DNA of 64,000 nucleotides from positions 4,002 through 68,001 of the forward strand of contig JACPHN010000225.1 in the NCBI GenBank assembly GCA_016188575.1, in the 5' to 3' direction. Position numbers and translations under genes: made by a program. The notes under the pieces are model-generated. The model made no database searches. It saw only the letters and a list, made by a program, of their open reading frames with translations, and had not been told where the DNA came from. Of the stretch, positions 36,678 to 46,325 are shown in pieces. The DNA is from Candidatus Schekmanbacteria bacterium. GTDB lineage: Bacteria > CSSED10-310 > JACPHN01. The stretch's first letter is position 1. Every line of letters starts with the position of its first letter.

Positions 36678-37463
36678 ATGATCTCTTCGCCGGTTCCTGG
36701 TCGGCGAGCGCTGGTGCGCGCCGTGCCAGGCTCGTTTACGTGCGCCTTGCAGTCGCGGCCGACCGCGTTGAACCCCGAGCTGGCTCGATCCCAGCACGCG
36801 ACCTACGTGGCCGCGCTGGAGGGCGCCGGCTATCGCGTCACGCTCCTCGCAGCGGACGAGTCCTGTCCAGACTGCTGCTTTATCGAAGACACCGCGGTAA
36901 TTCTCGACGGCGTGACGCTGATCACACGCCCCGGCGCGCCATCGCGGTTACCCGAAACACCGGCCGTCGCTGCCGCGCTTTCGCAGGAACAGCCCGTGGT
37001 CTACATGCAAGCCCCCGCGACCATGGATGGCGGGGACGTCCTGCGGGTCGGGCGGTGGCTGTTTGCCGGGCGCACCGCGCGCACGAATGCAGCCGGCATC
37101 GACAGACTTTCGGCCGTCGCCGCCGAGGTTGGGCTCGAGGTCGTGCCCGTTGCGGTGGCAGGCGCCTTACACCTCAAGTCACTATGCACGCTGGCGGCCC
37201 CCGAGCTCATCGTCGCTGTCGCGCATCGCATTGACCTCGCCACCTTTCGGGCGCGAGGGTTGCGCGTGCTCGAAACGGATGAGCTGGCGGGGGGCAATGT
37301 GCTGGCGCTCGGCGAGGTGACCCTGGTTTCCGCGGACAGCCCGCTCACGGCGAGCGCGCTGGCGGCCGACGGAGTGAGCGTCCGCAGCATCGCCATCAGC
37401 GAGTTTCACCGGGCTGATGGGGCGCTCACGTGCCTGAGCCTGCGATTCGGTGCACCCGGGTAG
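36678..37463 (+). CDS. Dimethylargininase (DDAH)
   Basis: A 261-residue guanidino-modifying enzyme of the DDAH family, about the usual length. It hydrolyses dimethylarginine to citrulline and dimethylamine. The catalytic cysteine is Cys252 (DGALTCLSLRF), the histidine is His165 (GALHLKSLC), and the substrate-binding segments RPTALNPELARSQH, CCFIEDTAVI and MDGGDVLRVG are present. It is divergent from the sirtuin gene across about 57 bp. Arginine deiminase is the nearest alternative, but the length and the FIEDTAV and TCLS signatures favour DDAH. Confidence 0.9.
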   Translation: MISSPVPGRRALVRAVPGSFTCALQSRPTALNPELARSQHATYVAALEGAGYRVTLLAADESCPDCCFIEDTAVILDGVTLITRPGAPSRLPETPAVAAALSQEQPVVYMQAPATMDGGDVLRVGRWLFAGRTARTNAAGIDRLSAVAAEVGLEVVPVAVAGALHLKSLCTLAAPELIVAVAHRIDLATFRARGLRVLETDELAGGNVLALGEVTLVSADSPLTASALAADGVSVRSIAISEFHRADGALTCLSLRFGAPG

Positions 37464-37493
37464 GCGACGGTGGGAAGTTGCGTCAGATCGAAA

Positions 37494-37522
37494 TTGACGC
37501 GCCGCCATTCGGGGAGTAAACT
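37494..37522 (+). promoter_or_regulatory. Strong sigma-70-type promoter for a short transcript
   Basis: TTGACG (37494-37499), exactly 17 bp, then TAAACT (37517-37522). Transcription should begin near 37529-37533, just before the G-rich start of a structured region. It is nearly 300 bp upstream of the FmdB start codon. Confidence 0.55.
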
Positions 37523-37529
37523 GAAGCAG

Positions 37530-37760
37530 TGTGGGGCTGGTCACACACCTGTTTTCGGCCCGGATTCGACGGTAGCAGACTTCGGGCCACCGTAGGTGCC
37601 GGGGACGGAGAGCGGCCGAAAGGGCAGAAACAGGCGATCAATGTGATGCTTCGCGGCGCGTCGACCCGGCTCCCGCGGGCTCGCGAGGCAGCGTTCAGTG
37701 AGCCACCCGCACTTCCATGTACGGCCGCTTCCCCACTAGCGCGCGTCAAGGAATGAGCGA
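37530..37760 (+). ncRNA. Possible structured RNA or long leader upstream of the FmdB gene
   Basis: The expected transcript opens with GTGGGGCTGG and then contains GGATTCGACGG, both reminiscent of the 5' end of tmRNA. That element sits in a perfect hairpin (GGCCCG at 37558-37563 pairing with CGGGCC at 37583-37588). No matching tmRNA 3' half, CCA end or tag frame is present, so tmRNA itself is not supported. The only frame across it (75 codons from GTG) is low-complexity and Arg-rich. A small RNA or a structured 5' leader is my best reading; the 3' end is arbitrary. Confidence 0.3.
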
Positions 37761-37813
37761 GGGTCGAAAAAAATGGATAAGTGGATCACTGTGCTCCATC
37801 AGGAGACTTGACG

Positions 37814-38137
37814 ATGCCCAATTACGAGTACAAGTGCGCTGCCTGCGAACAGGTTTTTTTGCGCATTCAGGCCTTTTCAGACCCCCCTATCGAGGTGTGC
37901 CCCCAGTGTGGCGGTGCCGTGCGCAAGGTGCTGTCGCCGCCGGCGCTGGTTTTCAAGGGAACGGGGTGGTACGTAACTGACTATGGCCGTGGCGGCAAGT
38001 CTGACAGGAGCGGAGCGCCGCGCAAGGACAACGGCCACGATACCAAAAGCGACGCCAAGGGAGAATCGTCGGGAGGTGATGCCGGTTCGGCCAAGACCGC
38101 TCCCGCCAGCACTGCGAGCTCGGGAAGCGGAGATTGA
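37814..38137 (+). CDS. FmdB-family zinc-ribbon protein
   Basis: A 107-residue protein from ATG 37814 (AGGAG at 37801-37805). The first 60 residues are the FmdB/CxxC_CxxC zinc ribbon (MPNYEYKCAACEQVF, then EVCPQCGGAVRKVLSPPALV, FKGTGWYVTDYG). The tail is a disordered Gly/Ser/Lys run, as is common in the family. FmdB was named for a regulator of formamidase genes, but most members are unassigned. It may be cotranscribed with the acylase gene 59 bp downstream. Confidence 0.88.
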   Translation: MPNYEYKCAACEQVFLRIQAFSDPPIEVCPQCGGAVRKVLSPPALVFKGTGWYVTDYGRGGKSDRSGAPRKDNGHDTKSDAKGESSGGDAGSAKTAPASTASSGSGD

Positions 38138-38196
38138 GCGGGCCGTGACGTGCGGGTCGGGAGCAAGGGCGGGCCACCGTAGGGAGTGAGGGGCTC

Positions 38197-40641
38197 ATGG
38201 ACATCCGGCGCCTGCTGTGGAGAGGTCTTGGTGGTCTGATGCCCGCGATCCGGCACCGGCCATTGCGCGGCGAGATCACGGTGCGAGGCCTGCGGCGCGC
38301 GGCTACGGCGCAGATCGACGAGCACGGCGTGGCCCACATTTCGGCCGACAACGACCGGGATCTACACTTTGCCGCGGGCTTTGTGTGTGCCCACGATCGG
38401 CTGTTCCAGCTCGAGCTCTGGCGGCGCTACTTCGCCGGACGACTCGCGGAGACTTTTGGTGAGCTGCAGGTCCCGACCACGCTCGGAACGTTCGGCGGGG
38501 GCTTTCGGCTGTCCTCGGTCGACCACCTTCACCGCCTGCTGGGTTTTCGCGAGTGGGCGCGGGCCTCGCTCAGCGCGTGCGCCGAGGAGGTTCAGGTCGC
38601 GCTCGAAGCCAGCGCCGCAGGAATCAACGCCTACCTGGATACGGCTCGGTCGCGGCTGCCGATCGAGCTTCGCGTGCTCGGACTGTCGCCGGAGCAGTTT
38701 TCCGCCGTCGACCTCATGATGTACTTGAAAGGCATGGCCTTCGCGCTGAACGTTTCGTGGCGCGCGACCATCGCCAACGGACGGCTCCAGGCGGCGCTCG
38801 GCGCCGGGGGCGACCACCTCGACCAGCGGCGCATGAATGAGCTGTTGCTTTCGAGCTCGGGAGCGGACGCGATGGGCGTCACCGGCGGGGCCGGCACTGA
38901 GGTGCTCGGCAGCCTCGGAGCGCTACTGGACGCCGCCGCCAAGCTCCGTGGCGGCGCGGGAGGAGCGGGCGGCAGCAACGCCTGGGTCATTTCCGGCGCA
39001 CACACCGCCAGCGGCGCTCCCTTGCTCGCCAATGACACTCATCTGAATCTGCTGACGCCTGCCGCAGTCTGGGAAGTCGCGCTGTCCACGCCTGGGCACC
39101 ATGTGGCCGGCGGTGCGCTGCCGGGCACGGGGCTGGTGCTGATCGGGCGCAATCAGCAAGTTGCGTGGGGAATGACACTGGGCATGGCTCACGACACCGA
39201 TCTGTATTGGGAGCAGCTCCGCGGGCCTGACCGCGTGGAGGACGCTTGCGGCGAGACCGCGATCTCATGCCGAGGACGAGCCGACTGGGAGCGCGTCACG
39301 GTTACGCCCTGCGAGATCGCTGTCCGCGGCAGCAAGACAAAGCGAATCACCTTGCGATCGACTCCCCGCGGTCCCCTGATCTCCGATGCCGTGACCTCCC
39401 GCGCGACCTCGCTAGCGCTCTCGATGCGCTGGACTGGGATGGCCGCGACCCCCGACGCCGACGCCATTTATCGCCTCAACCGCGCAGCAACGGTGCAGCA
39501 AGCGTGCCAGGCCGCCAGTTTGGTTGCGTGTCCGGCGTTGAGCTTCGTTTTCGCTACGAAGGCGGGCGAGATTGGTTACCAGCTTGCCGGGCTGTTTCCC
39601 GTCCGCCGCGGCGGCGCCGCGATCCTGCCCCGCGCCGCCTGGGATCCCGATGGTGAGTGGACGGGCTTCGTTCCCTTCGGCAGCCTGCCCGCGGCCACCA
39701 ATCCGGCCGAGGGTTTCATCGTGAGCGCCAACGACGCCCTCGCCAGGAACGACTCGCCGCACACGCTCGCCGCATTCTACGACCCTCCACACCGAGCGCG
39801 CCGCATTCGGGACGTCATCGTTGGGCGCATCCGGAGGGCAACAAAGCTCCGCGCTTCGGACTGCGCCGCGTTGCAGGTCGATGATCTGTCGCTTCAGGCA
39901 CAGGTGCTCGTGGAGAAAGTCCTCAAGCCGGTGTGCCACCGCTTGACGCTGCCCGCGTCCGGTGCAGCGCGCTGGATGCTCGCCGAGATGCTCGCCTGGG
40001 ACTTTCGCGCCAGCTCTTCCTCGCGCCCCGCCGCGATTTTTCACGTCTTCTATCAGTGCCTGCTGTGGCGTGGGCTGCGAGCTCGGCTAGGCGACGAGCT
40101 GTTCCGACAGCTCTTCGAGGTCGCCAACAGCCGTTCGTTCGTGGTCGAGAATCTGCTGATCTCCTCCGACTCGGCCTGGTTCGGAGGCAGCGCCGAGAAG
40201 GCCAGGCTCATCAGTGTGGCCCTGGCCGATGCCGAGTCCGAGCTGGACGTGCTGCTCGGGCCGGACCCCTCGCGCTGGACGTGGGGGCGGCTGCACCGCT
40301 CTTCATTCCCGCACGCTCTCGGCAAGCTCCCGATAGTTGGACGACTGTTCGGGATTTCGCCATTCCCCGCAGGCGGCTCGCCGATGACCGTAAACCAGCA
40401 CGCCTACAGTTTCGGCTCGCCTTTTGCCACAGGCGTCGGCCCGGCATTCCGGCATATTGCCGATCTGGCGTCGCCCGAGGTAGGTGGAACGGCCGTGCCT
40501 CCTGGAAACTGTGGAAATCCGGCGTCTGCGCACGCGACAGACCAGGTGGCGTTGTGGCGGGAAGGCCGCCTGAAGCGACATCCGTTCGCTTCTCCGTCCC
40601 GTCTTGCGGCCACCGTGCGACTTCTCCCGCCGCCGCGCTGA
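38197..40641 (+). CDS. Penicillin-acylase-family N-terminal-nucleophile hydrolase
   Basis: An 814-residue precursor of the penicillin G acylase type. The alpha part carries the family start (AQIDEHGVAHISADNDRDLH, FAAGFVCAHDRLFQLELWRR). Autocleavage is expected between Gly259 and Ser260 (GGSNAWVISGAHTASG), freeing the serine that serves as nucleophile of the beta chain. The oxyanion and beta-chain motifs LLANDTHLNLLTPAAVWEVA and GRNQQVAWGMT follow, and a late conserved stretch (MTVNQHAYSFG) is present. Family members cleave amide bonds in beta-lactams, N-acyl homoserine lactones or acyl amino acids. No clear signal peptide is seen, so location is uncertain. Quorum-signal degradation is possible but unproven. 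Confidence 0.9.
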   Translation: MDIRRLLWRGLGGLMPAIRHRPLRGEITVRGLRRAATAQIDEHGVAHISADNDRDLHFAAGFVCAHDRLFQLELWRRYFAGRLAETFGELQVPTTLGTFGGGFRLSSVDHLHRLLGFREWARASLSACAEEVQVALEASAAGINAYLDTARSRLPIELRVLGLSPEQFSAVDLMMYLKGMAFALNVSWRATIANGRLQAALGAGGDHLDQRRMNELLLSSSGADAMGVTGGAGTEVLGSLGALLDAAAKLRGGAGGAGGSNAWVISGAHTASGAPLLANDTHLNLLTPAAVWEVALSTPGHHVAGGALPGTGLVLIGRNQQVAWGMTLGMAHDTDLYWEQLRGPDRVEDACGETAISCRGRADWERVTVTPCEIAVRGSKTKRITLRSTPRGPLISDAVTSRATSLALSMRWTGMAATPDADAIYRLNRAATVQQACQAASLVACPALSFVFATKAGEIGYQLAGLFPVRRGGAAILPRAAWDPDGEWTGFVPFGSLPAATNPAEGFIVSANDALARNDSPHTLAAFYDPPHRARRIRDVIVGRIRRATKLRASDCAALQVDDLSLQAQVLVEKVLKPVCHRLTLPASGAARWMLAEMLAWDFRASSSSRPAAIFHVFYQCLLWRGLRARLGDELFRQLFEVANSRSFVVENLLISSDSAWFGGSAEKARLISVALADAESELDVLLGPDPSRWTWGRLHRSSFPHALGKLPIVGRLFGISPFPAGGSPMTVNQHAYSFGSPFATGVGPAFRHIADLASPEVGGTAVPPGNCGNPASAHATDQVALWREGRLKRHPFASPSRLAATVRLLPPPR

Positions 40642-40889
40642 CGGCGCCCACCGCCGGCCGACTCAAATCGCCCACACCTGTGTTCGCCTCGCCACATCAT
40701 GGCGGCGCCGGCCGCAGCCGCTGGTGCCAGGCGCGGCGCACAAGATCGCGGCGTTGGCTCTTCCTCCGCCTCTTTGCAAGCGGCACCGCGATTGCTAGAG
40801 TGCACCTAGTCGAACGTCCCGATCCCGGCCGCACGGTTGACGTCGGACCCTGCTTCTAGCGACCGCCCTGAACCAAGGATTGTGTCTTC

Positions 40890-43800
40890 ATGAAGATGCG
40901 CTCCCTCCTGATCTTATGGGAACCTCGCGCCATCTGCAGAATTGCGATGCTTGGCTTCGCCATCCTCGAGCTCGCGCCGGCACCGTTCGCGGCAGCATCG
41001 CGATTCATCTTCGCCCCGGCGCCTCCGGCCACTGTGGAGCCACAGGAGGTCCCCGCCACCGGACTTCACGAAGCGATCGTGACGGTCTCGACCTTTGGCC
41101 GCTACAGCATCGCAGCCGACAGCTCGCAGGGCGTGTCGCTGCGGCTCGTCGACAAGATGGCGGGTCCCGGCGCGACCGCGGGGATTCCCGGAGAGGAAAA
41201 CGGGAGGTTGGACGTGTTTCTCGACCGGGGCCAGCACAAACTGATCGTCCAGGGCCACGAAAAGGCAACGGGCACGGCGCGAATCGCGGTCCACACGTTC
41301 ACGGAATCCAATGGCCCGATGCCTCCTCGGATCGTCGATTTGCGCCTGGAGCAAACGGCACTGCGCGATTTCGAACAGCGATCGTACTGGCTCGATGTGG
41401 CGACCGAGGGCCGCGTCATTCTCGAGGCAGCGGGCCGAAGTCTCGCCGACCTTCGCATTCTCCAAGATGGCAGTTGGCTCGTCGACGCCGAGCCGGCAAT
41501 TGAGCTGATCGAACCGACCAGCGGCCAACCGCTCCGCCGTTGCCAGCTCACAACGGTCCTCGTGCCCGGAATCTACCTGATCTCGGCATTTGGCGGTCCG
41601 CCACTCCCGTGGGCCGCGGGCAGCAAGGAGCAGCCGTTCTATCTGCGATCGGGGATTCCCCACCTCCCGGAGGCCGGCCGGCAGTGGCGCGAGCTCAGCC
41701 CCTTTGGCACCGATCGCTTCGTGCTGCCGAAAAGTACGACCTTTTTCCGCCTCGAGCTGCCGGAAGCCATTCCGGCGCAAATGTATGTGACAGGATATAG
41801 CGAGGCCGCACCCTTCCGCGCCGGCGATGACTACGTCGAGATTACCAAGAAGTCCGTGCCACCGGTAGCGGAAAAGGACTGGAACGTCGCGAGCGAAGAC
41901 GGCGAAGGTGAAGGTGAAGGCGACGGTGAAGGCGAAGGTGAAGGTGAGGGTGAAGGCGAAGGCGAAGCGGGCGAGTCGGGAGAGTCTGCGAGCTCGGAGC
42001 TGACGGAGAAGCTTGTAACCGTCGCGGCACACGCGGGCGACAAGTACATCTTCCAGCACTTCCGCAGCGTCGATCATTACCCGCTCGAGAAGTCTGGAAC
42101 CTACTGGATCTCCTCGGCGCATAGCGGCGCGGCGGAGGACAGGGCGGACGTGACCGGGCTGACGGTTCGGTATCGCCTCAACCAGACTGAGCGGTTCGAG
42201 GTGCTCCCCGAGCTTTCGCAGGTCATCGAGCTGTCGGGTGCTCAACGGTACGCGCGCCGTTTCAACGCGCTCGGGGACGTGCAGCTCTTCCTGCACATCG
42301 CCGAGGCCGGCAAGTACGAGGTCCTGCTGCAAGGCACGCGGTGTCGGGCGAGGATCGAGCCGTTCATGGTCACGATGCCCAATGACTACCAGGCGCCCGA
42401 AGACGAGGACAGCGAGTTCGTTTGGGATCTGCCGGAGGGTTACTTTGTCCTGACAGTCGTGCCCGTTCAGCAGGGCGTGGTCGACGTCGCCATTGTTCCC
42501 CGACTCGCGGAGGGCCCCATAGCTCCCGACGTGTTCACGCCGGCACAACCGAGGCTGGCGTGCTTGCAGATCCCGGAAGCGCGGCTGGCCGCGGACCCGA
42601 ACGATGTGTACACGCTGTACCTCAACGAACAGCCGGACGTGAGGAGCGGCCTGGTGCTCCGCCCGGCTCCGCCCAGTGCCGGCGGCGGCCTGCCGGCGCA
42701 GGTTATCGCCGGCGAAACGGCACGGTTGAAGGTATCCGCGAGCGGCCCGAGCGTCGTCTCTGCGGTGGCGGAAGATGGATCCCGCGTTCCCGTTTCCGTG
42801 GACGGCGTCGAGTTCAAGGAGACTGCGCGGGTGACCGGTGGGACCTTTGAGCTGCAGATCCGCAACGACGGCGCGGCGACGATTGTCGTCAGCGTGCAGG
42901 CGCCGGCCGAAGAAACGCTCTCGGAAACCCCGTTTCCGGCGGTTAGTGAGGGGTTTCTGCAGCGTCTCCCCAAATTCGCGCAGCTTGGCGACGGCGCCCA
43001 GATCTTTTTCGATCTGGCCCGTGCGGAGCGGCGGACCTTCGAGCTGACCGTGAACGAGCCGGCGCTCTACACCGTAAGCTCGACCGGCCTACTCGCGACG
43101 GAAGGAAACCTGCGCACGCGCGCCGTGCCCTCCATCGTGCGCGACAAGGAGAACGGCGCCGGCCGCAACTTCATGATCGGCCAGTACTTGCGCGAAGGAG
43201 AGTATCAGCTCACCGTAAGCACCGTCGGCAGCAGCGCAGGTCATCTCGGTCTGGGGCTGCGAAAGGTGCCCATGCTCGAAGAAGGGCGGCTCTTGCCGGA
43301 CTCGCCCGCCCGAGTAACGGTGCCGGCGGGCGCTGCCGCACGTTATGACGTCGTGATCGCGGAGTCGGGAACCTACGCAATTGAATCTGTGGGACAGGAT
43401 ACGACCCTCAGATGTCGATTCGAGGATGATCAGGGCTGGCCGCTCGTGGCACCGGACGCGCTGGCGAATTTCCAGCTCGCATTGAAGGCGGGCACCTATC
43501 GGCTCGTGCTCGTCCCGTCGGCGGTGGAAACCCGGCGGCTCACCCGTGTCAGGCGCATCGCAGCTCCCGTAGAAACGGACGGACACGGGCCGTTCGAGCT
43601 GGCACTGGGAATGACATATCGAAACCTGTGGCGTGAACCGGAAGGGGATGGCGCGGACAGAGCACCGGACGTCTGGCGCTTCGATCTGCCCGCCGCTGCC
43701 AGTGTTCGCTTCGAGCTCACCGGAGAAATGACGGGCGCGATTTTCAGGGATGGAGTCAGGGTCGCGGACGTGCCGGGTGCCGGCCCCAAGTCCGAACCCG

Positions 43801-46325
43801 TGCTCCTGGAGGCCGGTGCGCATGAGATTCGGCTCACCAATGCGCGCCGCAACAACCGGGTTCGCTACGCGCTTTCGGTGCGCTCGGACGAGCTCCTGGC
43901 CGGGCAAAGCCGGGCCGTGACCGAGGCGACCGATATTCCGATCTCGGTCGGCCAGGCCGGTCTGGTCGAGCTTTCCTCCTTTGGTCAAAAGGACGTGGCA
44001 GCCACCCTGTTGTCCGAAGCCGGTAGCGAGCTCGCAAGATCCGACGACAGACCCAACGACTGGAACTTCTACCTCGCCAGAAATCTCGAGCCGGGGCGAT
44101 ACACGCTCCGCGCGTACGGCGTGGGCACCAATGAGGTGAGCACGCTCGTCACCATGGCAATGCCACCAGAGCGAGCAGCGGCGGCTGAGGAGCTGCCGAT
44201 CAGCAAGACGATTGCTCCACAGCGTGAGGTGCACCTGTTCGCAGTGCCGGCGCCTGGCGCCGAGAGTCTACTGATTGTGCGCGGGACCTCAGATGAATCG
44301 TTCGGGCTTGCCGTCGAGGGGCGAACGGCGGGTTCGTGGACCACCATTGCAAGCACGACCGGAAAAGCGCCGGAGCTCTTCGTGCCATTGGCGCCGTCCC
44401 GCCCCGAGCAGGCATGGGAGTATCGCGTCAGGGTGTGGTCAGTGGACCACCGCGGCGGCGCGATTCGACTCGACGTGGCCAGTCCGCAAGTACGGGCCGG
44501 GCGCGAGGCGGACCTTGCAGCCGGGGTCGAGCTAGAGCTCTTGCCCGCCCCGGTAGGCGACATCGGGGCGATCGCAGTCGACGTGGATCGGCCAGGTCTG
44601 TTCGTCAGTCCCGGGGGCACCGGCGACGCGATTCTCTGGGTTGCCTCGCTGGCGAATACCGCGGCGACACGCGCGGACCGTGGCGCGTTCGCGGCGAGAT
44701 CGGGGCGGTTATGGATCGTTTCGGGGCGCGAGAATCAACCCCGCACAGCCAGGGTGCGCGCCGCTCGAAAGCAACTGGTCTCGGGTGAAGACAGCGCGGT
44801 GAATGTCCCCCTCGCTGGCGTTACCCCCACGGCCGCAGATCTCGTCGCGACGCCAGGACGGCCCATTGTGGTCATCGCGGAGACGCAGGCAGGACAGCCC
44901 GCGATCGCGCTTGGCGCCGACGCCACCACGGGTAGCGCCGGCGCCGGCCGCCGCATGGCGGTCGCCGACCGCAAAGCGCTCGCTGTCGACCTCGATGCCG
45001 GCGCACCTTTCGCAGCGGTGTGGGAGGGAGACGTCGCCGCCCCCGCGAAACAGGCACGGCTCTGGCAACTCTCCCTGCCGGCGCCAACGCGCCAACAAGC
45101 CAACTGGGGTCCGCGCCAGGACATCGTGCCAGCCGAAACGGCAGTGGCGCTGGCGCTCCCTTCGGGGCACAAGACGGTCGAGCTCGCCCTCGCGCAGTCT
45201 CTGGCGGCGGTCGTAGCCGTGGGGCCGCGCGTCGAAGAAGTGCTCTGGGCCGGCGATGGCGCCTACCAGACGACCCTACAGACCTCGGCGGACGTGCTCA
45301 CCTTGCTCAACCCGACAAGGAGCCCGGCGCGCTACGCCATCAGCGTGCTCGCGACCGACGACAGCTCGCCGGCAAGAAGCGTCAGTCCCGACGCACCGTT
45401 CGAGGCCTTCCTGGCGCACGCTGGAAAACTGCGGCTGCGCGTCACCGGAATCGACCAGGACGCCGCTGCCAACGCGGTGCCGCACTGGCGACTGCGGTTC
45501 GCGGGTGAGGTCTCCGGCGGCTTCCTGATTGGCGACTCCGGGTCAACTCACAGCGGCGAGTCGGTGCTCCCCGCCTCGGAGGACGGCACCGCGGAGATCA
45601 CGCACGGGGCCGGCCTCGTGACGTGCTGGCTCGAACCCGTCAGCGGCGAGATGTCGACAGCCGGATGGCCGGCCAGCTTCACGGCCACGGCCGAAAACGT
45701 CGCGCTCCCGGCAGCGATCACGCTGAGCGGCGCGTCGCGGCTCTTCCGCATTGCTACAGCGCGTGCCACGACGCTCCACGTGCGCGCCGCCTCGCCAACG
45801 GTAACGCGGCTCACGGTGAACGGCCGCGAGCTCTCGCCGGAGCTGCATCGCGAACGCACGTCACTCGACCTGGTCGTGCCCGCCGGCACGGCCGAAATCG
45901 CCGTGCGCGGGGTGGCCAATCAGGCGCTGCAGGGCCAGATGACGTTGGTCGAGACGGAGATCCAGGACCTCAGCGAAGGGTTGGGTCCAGAAACGCTGAT
46001 TCCCTCAGGGGCTGGGGTTGCCTTTCGCTTCACGGTGGGCACGAATGGGCCCGTCGGCATCGGCGTGCGCGCCGACGCGGATGACGTCCGTTGCGAATTG
46101 TTCACTGCCGGCGCCGTCCGTGTCGGCGGCGGCATCGTCCAGCGGCATGACCTCGCCGCCGGAACCTACTACATGGTCGTCCGCGTAGCCGACGCAAGCC
46201 AACCCGTTCGCCTTCAGCCTGCGGTCGTGGGGCTGCAGCTCCCGGATACCGGGCCTCCTGCCGAGGTGGTACAGCAGTTTCTCGAGCTCGAACGGCAGGA
46301 GCGCGGAAAGATGGTGACCCAATGA
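40890..46325 (+). CDS. Very large exported beta-repeat protein, partner of alpha-2-macroglobulin
   Basis: 1811 residues of no family I can name. A hydrophobic N terminus (CRIAMLGFAILELAPAPFAA) suggests export. Most of the protein is a series of ~100-residue beta modules that resemble prepeptidase C-terminal (PPC) domains, each with strands like YDVVIAESGTYAIESVGQDT and ending in an L..GTYRLVLVP or L.PGRYTLRAYGVG strand. I count at least six. A (Gly-Glu)n linker at residues ~338-360 comes from a hexanucleotide repeat. No protease motif is seen. The stop overlaps the start of the alpha-2-macroglobulin gene (ATGA), which itself overlaps pbpC, so the three are translationally coupled. A scaffold or ligand for the macroglobulin in the periplasm is my inference. 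Confidence 0.85.
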   Translation: MKMRSLLILWEPRAICRIAMLGFAILELAPAPFAAASRFIFAPAPPATVEPQEVPATGLHEAIVTVSTFGRYSIAADSSQGVSLRLVDKMAGPGATAGIPGEENGRLDVFLDRGQHKLIVQGHEKATGTARIAVHTFTESNGPMPPRIVDLRLEQTALRDFEQRSYWLDVATEGRVILEAAGRSLADLRILQDGSWLVDAEPAIELIEPTSGQPLRRCQLTTVLVPGIYLISAFGGPPLPWAAGSKEQPFYLRSGIPHLPEAGRQWRELSPFGTDRFVLPKSTTFFRLELPEAIPAQMYVTGYSEAAPFRAGDDYVEITKKSVPPVAEKDWNVASEDGEGEGEGDGEGEGEGEGEGEGEAGESGESASSELTEKLVTVAAHAGDKYIFQHFRSVDHYPLEKSGTYWISSAHSGAAEDRADVTGLTVRYRLNQTERFEVLPELSQVIELSGAQRYARRFNALGDVQLFLHIAEAGKYEVLLQGTRCRARIEPFMVTMPNDYQAPEDEDSEFVWDLPEGYFVLTVVPVQQGVVDVAIVPRLAEGPIAPDVFTPAQPRLACLQIPEARLAADPNDVYTLYLNEQPDVRSGLVLRPAPPSAGGGLPAQVIAGETARLKVSASGPSVVSAVAEDGSRVPVSVDGVEFKETARVTGGTFELQIRNDGAATIVVSVQAPAEETLSETPFPAVSEGFLQRLPKFAQLGDGAQIFFDLARAERRTFELTVNEPALYTVSSTGLLATEGNLRTRAVPSIVRDKENGAGRNFMIGQYLREGEYQLTVSTVGSSAGHLGLGLRKVPMLEEGRLLPDSPARVTVPAGAAARYDVVIAESGTYAIESVGQDTTLRCRFEDDQGWPLVAPDALANFQLALKAGTYRLVLVPSAVETRRLTRVRRIAAPVETDGHGPFELALGMTYRNLWREPEGDGADRAPDVWRFDLPAAASVRFELTGEMTGAIFRDGVRVADVPGAGPKSEPVLLEAGAHEIRLTNARRNNRVRYALSVRSDELLAGQSRAVTEATDIPISVGQAGLVELSSFGQKDVAATLLSEAGSELARSDDRPNDWNFYLARNLEPGRYTLRAYGVGTNEVSTLVTMAMPPERAAAAEELPISKTIAPQREVHLFAVPAPGAESLLIVRGTSDESFGLAVEGRTAGSWTTIASTTGKAPELFVPLAPSRPEQAWEYRVRVWSVDHRGGAIRLDVASPQVRAGREADLAAGVELELLPAPVGDIGAIAVDVDRPGLFVSPGGTGDAILWVASLANTAATRADRGAFAARSGRLWIVSGRENQPRTARVRAARKQLVSGEDSAVNVPLAGVTPTAADLVATPGRPIVVIAETQAGQPAIALGADATTGSAGAGRRMAVADRKALAVDLDAGAPFAAVWEGDVAAPAKQARLWQLSLPAPTRQQANWGPRQDIVPAETAVALALPSGHKTVELALAQSLAAVVAVGPRVEEVLWAGDGAYQTTLQTSADVLTLLNPTRSPARYAISVLATDDSSPARSVSPDAPFEAFLAHAGKLRLRVTGIDQDAAANAVPHWRLRFAGEVSGGFLIGDSGSTHSGESVLPASEDGTAEITHGAGLVTCWLEPVSGEMSTAGWPASFTATAENVALPAAITLSGASRLFRIATARATTLHVRAASPTVTRLTVNGRELSPELHRERTSLDLVVPAGTAEIAVRGVANQALQGQMTLVETEIQDLSEGLGPETLIPSGAGVAFRFTVGTNGPVGIGVRADADDVRCELFTAGAVRVGGGIVQRHDLAAGTYYMVVRVADASQPVRLQPAVVGLQLPDTGPPAEVVQQFLELERQERGKMVTQ
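41901..41967 (+). repeat. Hexanucleotide repeat encoding (Gly-Glu)n
   Basis: About eleven units of GGYGAR (GGCGAA, GGTGAA, GGTGAG) with one GAC interruption, in frame within the large exported protein. Unit number can change by slippage in steps of two residues without breaking the frame. Confidence 0.8.

Noticed and set aside
37533-37600. tmRNA (ssrA) because of GGGGCTGG and GGATTCGACGG
   Set aside because: No tag reading frame, no T-arm or CCA end complementary to the start, and the spacing between the two motifs is too long. Upstream sequence does not provide a permuted acceptor half either.
40836-40860. Promoter for the giant protein/macroglobulin operon
   Set aside because: A TTGACG is present but the nearest -10-like sequence (TAGCGA) is only 14 bp away and matches poorly.
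41901-41967. Short tandem repeat as a possible CRISPR-like array
   Set aside because: Six-base in-frame coding repeat without spacers; it encodes Gly-Glu.
40914-42548. Long minus-strand reading frame within the giant exported protein (544 codons)
   Set aside because: Antisense shadow; the Phe/Thr repeat in it is just the complement of the Gly-Glu repeat.
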